From Rhodobacter sp. (GTDB taxonomy: Bacteria; Pseudomonadota; Alphaproteobacteria; Rhodobacterales; Rhodobacteraceae): a stretch of DNA of 7,361 nucleotides. The stretch spans positions 1 through 7,361 of the forward strand of contig PNND01000302.1 of assembly GCA_013824045.1 (NCBI GenBank), in the 5' to 3' direction. This document shows positions 5,909 through 7,361 of this stretch, piece by piece; positions within the stretch are counted from its first letter, which is position 1; every line of letters starts with the position of its first letter. Position numbers and translations under genes: made by a program. The notes under the pieces are model-generated. The model saw nothing but the letters and a program-made list of their open reading frames with translations, was not told the origin of the DNA and made no database searches.

Positions 5909-7291
5909 TTACCGCCCCGTCAGCCAGTTGCCGAGTTTTGCCAGACGGGAGGGCGGGCCTTGCCGCGCCATCTCGCGCCGGTCTGCCATGCCGTAAAGGC
6001 CGTACATCCCATGCACGCCGAGCCAGCGCAGCGGTTCGGGTTCCCATTTGCGCACCCGGCGGTTGACCCAAGGCAGGCGGGTGAGGGCGGTGTCGCGGTC
6101 TAGCGTCAGGTCGGTCAGCGTGCGACCCGACAGGTTTGAGGTGGAGACGCCAACGCCGACATAGCCCCCGGCCCAGCCGATGCGGGTGACGGGGTCGAGC
6201 CCCGATGTGGTGCACCAGTCGCGCGGCACGCCGATCACGCCGCACCAGGCGTGGTCGATGCGATAGCGTCTGGTGGCCGGGAAATGGGTGTGCAGGATGG
6301 TGGTCAGGCGGCGGATGGTTTCCGCATCCGGTGCCCCTGAATTGTCGATGGCCGAGCCGAAGCGGTAAGGCACGCCACGCGCACCCACGGTGATGCGCCC
6401 TTCGCGCGTGCGCTGGCAGTAGCAATAGGCATTGGCGAAATCGCCGAGGATTTCATGGCCGCTCCAGCCGATCTCATCCCAAACTTCGGGCGGCAGGGGT
6501 TCCGTTGCAATCTGGGCGGAGTTGAGGGGGAGCCATTCACGCTTCAGCCCCGGCAGGGTGGCGGTGAACCCTTCCGTGCAGCGCAGGATGGTGTGGGCGG
6601 TGACGGTGCCGCGTTTCGTGGTGACGCGGCCGGGGGCGATGGCGGTCACCTCGGTGCCTTCGCAGATGCGCACGCCCATGGCTTCCACCACCGCGGCCAG
6701 ACCGCGCACCAGTTTGGCGGGTTGCACGCGGGCCACGCCGCCCACGACCATCGCGCCCAGCAGGCCGGGGATGTTCACGCGGCTGGCGGTCTGGCCCGCG
6801 CCGATCATGGTGACGCGATCCTCGCCCCAGTGGCGGCGATGGGCAACCTCGGCCTCGCAGCGCGCAAGCTGGGCGGGGGTGGTGGCGACCATCAGCTCAT
6901 CGGTGCGCAGGATATCGGCTTCGATGCCTTCAACCCCCGCCACGCGGATGATCTCGTCCACGGTGCCGTTCATGGCCTGCACCATGGCGCGGACCGATGC
7001 CTCATCCGAGGTGGCGAGATAGCGGTCATGGTTCCAGGCGAAACCGCCTGTCAGCCAGCCACCATTGCGCCCCGAGGCACCGAAGCCTGCGAAATCCTTT
7101 TCGCAGATGATGATGTTCAGGCCGGGATCGGCCTTTTTCAGGTAATAGGCCGACCAGAGCCCGGTATAGCCCGCGCCGATGATGCAGACATCGGCAGTGG
7201 TGTCACCGGCGAGCGGCGCACGGCGCGTTTGGGGCAGGCCGATATCGGCATACCAGAAGGAGACGTCGCCGATGCGGGCGGGCTGTGTCAT
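5909..7291 (-). CDS. FAD-dependent oxidoreductase, DAO family (gamma-glutamylputrescine oxidase-like)
   Basis: A 460-residue flavoenzyme of the D-amino-acid-oxidase/glycine-oxidase fold. The Rossmann dinucleotide motif is at about 36-51 (CIIGAGYTGLWSAYYL), with E64 at the end of the second strand as the expected ribose ligand. GFGASGRNGGWLTGG at about 69-83 is the hallmark second FAD motif of the PuuB/OrdL group. The C-terminal FAD-contact segment is at about 371-391 (IGWAGGYVGVGVSTSNLSGR). PuuB-type enzymes oxidise gamma-glutamylputrescine to an aldehyde, H2O2 and ammonia; sarcosine-type or other secondary-amine substrates are alternatives. It starts 9 bases after the stop of a gene whose tail looks like a glutamine synthetase, which supports a gamma-glutamyl-amine role. 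AAGGA overlapping that upstream stop codon, 6 bases before the ATG, supports the start. The protein appears complete, with no frameshift. Confidence 0.88.
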   Translation of the reverse strand: MTQPARIGDVSFWYADIGLPQTRRAPLAGDTTADVCIIGAGYTGLWSAYYLKKADPGLNIIICEKDFAGFGASGRNGGWLTGGFAWNHDRYLATSDEASVRAMVQAMNGTVDEIIRVAGVEGIEADILRTDELMVATTPAQLARCEAEVAHRRHWGEDRVTMIGAGQTASRVNIPGLLGAMVVGGVARVQPAKLVRGLAAVVEAMGVRICEGTEVTAIAPGRVTTKRGTVTAHTILRCTEGFTATLPGLKREWLPLNSAQIATEPLPPEVWDEIGWSGHEILGDFANAYCYCQRTREGRITVGARGVPYRFGSAIDNSGAPDAETIRRLTTILHTHFPATRRYRIDHAWCGVIGVPRDWCTTSGLDPVTRIGWAGGYVGVGVSTSNLSGRTLTDLTLDRDTALTRLPWVNRRVRKWEPEPLRWLGVHGMYGLYGMADRREMARQGPPSRLAKLGNWLTGR

Positions 7292-7300
7292 CGGATGTCC

Positions 7301-7361
7301 TTACAGATACCAGTCATATTCGCGCGGCAGGACATCGGACATGAAGGCCTCGAACTCTGCG
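7301..7361 (-). CDS. 3' end of a gene, probably glutamine synthetase family (gamma-glutamylpolyamine synthetase-like)
   Basis: Only the last 19 codons and the TAA are in the window; the rest lies beyond the right edge. The peptide is AEFEAFMSDVLPREYDWYL. Its pattern F..F...V...E.DWYL resembles the C-terminus of type I/III glutamine synthetase-fold enzymes (an acidic helix ending in W-E/D...Y-L), including the PuuA-like enzymes of Rhodobacterales. The match is short and recalled by pattern, not by alignment. The next gene downstream is a PuuB-like oxidase, which is the expected partner: PuuA-type enzymes glutamylate the amine before oxidation. The 9-base gap indicates one transcript. Confidence 0.6.
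   Translation of the reverse strand, partial: AEFEAFMSDVLPREYDWYL

Noticed and set aside
5171..6103. 310-codon plus-strand frame opposite the phosphatase and oxidoreductase genes
   Set aside because: It spans two real minus-strand genes and the intergenic repeats, shows no domain, and is an antisense artefact.

Overview
The window looks like ordinary chromosome from a GC-rich alphaproteobacterium, most likely a member of the Rhodobacteraceae/Rhodobacterales. This rests on the high GC content, strong G/C third-position bias, the style of the proteins and the CTG-N3-CAG intergenic palindromes. It is an inference, because no rRNA or other marker gene is present.

Layout. Positions 5-4203 (minus strand) hold a two-gene efflux operon. 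A membrane-anchored periplasmic adaptor (MFP/HlyD type) comes first, and an RND inner-membrane pump of the HAE1 (AcrB/MexB/MexI) type follows with an ATGA overlap. Together they would form the inner-membrane and periplasmic parts of a tripartite drug or metabolite exporter. No outer-membrane channel gene is in the window. Positions 4204-4443 form a divergent intergenic region with an AT-richer stretch, a perfect 16-bp palindrome that resembles a TetR-type operator, and a hairpin in the leader of the pump operon. Positions 4444-5124 (plus strand) encode a VOC (glyoxalase/dioxygenase-fold) protein of unknown substrate.

Positions 5125-5262 are a convergent intergenic region filled by five short hairpins. 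Four share a CTG-N3-CAG core and form an imperfect long inverted repeat around a GC hairpin. The cluster runs into the last codons of the neighbouring phosphatase gene. It is the most unusual structure in the window and probably serves as a bidirectional terminator or an intergenic repeat element.

Positions 5252-7361 (minus strand) hold a tightly packed operon, read from high to low coordinates. It starts with the last 19 codons of a gene that looks like a glutamine synthetase/gamma-glutamylpolyamine synthetase. A DAO-type FAD-dependent oxidoreductase resembling PuuB follows, and then a HAD-family phosphatase resembling phosphoglycolate phosphatase. The first two together suggest amine or polyamine catabolism by gamma-glutamylation and oxidation. 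The role of the phosphatase there is unclear.

No tRNA, rRNA, IS element, phage gene, CRISPR array or recognisable new multi-gene system was seen. The long plus-strand reading frames opposite the pump and oxidoreductase genes are antisense shadows.
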